Shown in pieces: positions 12,822 to 13,197 of a stretch of DNA of 13,197 bases. Position numbers and translations under genes: made by a program. Source of the DNA: an uncultured Desulfovibrio sp. (GTDB lineage: Bacteria; Desulfobacterota; Desulfovibrionia; Desulfovibrionales; Desulfovibrionaceae); NCBI RefSeq assembly GCF_949282365.1, contig NZ_CASDOY010000056.1, forward strand, positions 1 through 13,197, read 5' to 3'. The notes beneath the pieces were generated by a model, which saw only the letters and a program-made list of their open reading frames with translations, did not search any database and had not been told where the DNA came from. Each line of letters starts with the position of its first letter. Positions within the stretch are counted from its first letter, which is position 1.

Positions 12822-13120
12822 GCGTTTTAGGGGAGGGGAGCTGCGCAGTGGCGCCTGCGCGACGCGGCGGCAGGGGGCCGGGGCTTGGGCAGCCCCAGGC
12901 CCCCTGCACCCCCTGCCCCGCCTTGATCCCCGGTGCCGTGACGGCGCGCCGAGGCGGGCGGCACAGCGCCTTCGGCGCACGCCGCCAAATCGTCGCGCTC
13001 AAATCATGAAGAAGGAGCGCGGTGAAGCACGGGCCTGACGCTGTTCCCGTTCGTGGCCGGGCACAGTGTGCGGACACGGGGGTGGAGAAAAGGCAAAGCC
13101 GGCATCAGTGGCGGTAATGA
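12822..13120. other. gene-free region with two large hairpins
   Basis: No gene recognised. GCAGGGGGCC+GGGGCT (12870-12885) pairs with AGCCCC-A-GGCCCCCTGC (12891-12907) as a 16-bp stem with one bulged A and a TGGGC loop. A second hairpin at 12957-12986 has GGCGGC/GCCGCC outside and GCGCC/GGCGC inside, separated by a small internal loop. GCCGTGACGGCGC at 12935-12947 repeats a motif seen before uppS (11176-11188). None is followed by a T run. An 11-codon frame from ATG 13006 is too short to support. Confidence 0.5.
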
Positions 13121-13176
13121 GCGGCAACTTTGTACAGCGGGGCGAACCGGCGATTTTTGACAAGTGGACGCGAACC
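13121..13176. repeat. tandem imperfect repeat resembling an insertion-sequence end (IS21 type suspected)
   Basis: Two abutting units align: 13121-13148 (GCGGCAACTTTGTACAGCGG, ending CGAACC) and 13148-13176 (CGGCGATTTTTGACAAGTGG, ending CGAACC). Shared positions are CGGC-A-TTTG-ACA and CGAACC. Tandem repeats of roughly this size with TGT...ACA steps are characteristic of the multiple terminal repeats of IS21-family elements. The DNA from about 13020 on is also less GC-skewed than the rest. No transposase is visible; one could lie beyond the right edge, or this could be a remnant. Confidence 0.35.
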
Positions 13177-13197
13177 AGAGCAGCGTTGCTCAACGGC

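Noticed and set aside
12999..13193. A 64-codon minus-strand frame at the right edge as a transposase fragment
   Set aside because: The translated sequence shows no transposase motif; the DNA repeats there are more informative than the frame.

Overview
This window comes from a high-GC bacterium (about two-thirds G+C by eye, coding regions strongly G/C-ending). The protein sequences and the gene set rpsB, tsf, pyrH, frr, uppS, cdsA fit a deltaproteobacterial sulfate reducer of the Desulfovibrionaceae. That assignment is inferred from gene content and protein flavour; there is no rRNA here to prove it.

Layout. (1) 1-2270, minus: most of a PreP/Cym1-type M16C zinc metallopeptidase, running off the left edge. 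(2) 2271-3669: a 1.4-kb stretch with no conventional gene. It is not empty: it holds a sigma-70-like promoter for the peptidase, a consensus-quality sigma-54 (-24/-12) promoter at 2853-2869, a 33-codon ORF with a good Shine-Dalgarno, several inverted repeats, a strong intrinsic terminator at 3411-3439, and then an rpsB promoter and hairpin-rich leader. (3) 3670-5497, plus: rpsB-tsf, closed by a strong terminator. (4) 5693-7348, plus: a YegH/YoaE-like TerC-CBS-CorC membrane protein. (5) 7349-8084: the convergent intergenic region, with a nested inverted-repeat structure, a terminator and a perfect 15-bp palindrome. (6) 8085-9236, minus: an AI-2E family (PerM-like) membrane protein. (7) 9237-9648: a divergent promoter region with paired palindromes. 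(8) 9649-12724, plus: pyrH, frr, uppS, cdsA. (9) 12725-13197: a terminator, two large hairpins and a tandem imperfect repeat resembling an insertion-sequence end (IS21 type suspected).

Together the plus-strand genes cover translation (S2, EF-Ts, ribosome recycling factor), UMP phosphorylation, and the start of cell-envelope lipid synthesis (undecaprenyl diphosphate and CDP-diacylglycerol). In many bacteria rpsB-tsf-pyrH-frr-uppS-cdsA form one continuous block. Here the block is split by about 4.15 kb carrying the TerC-like gene and the opposite-strand AI-2E gene, and terminators after tsf and frr divide it into separate transcription units.

The least expected signal is the sigma-54 promoter driving a short, separately terminated transcript (about 560 nt) upstream of rpsB that contains no recognisable full-size gene. 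No rRNA, tRNA, CRISPR array or intact transposase was found.
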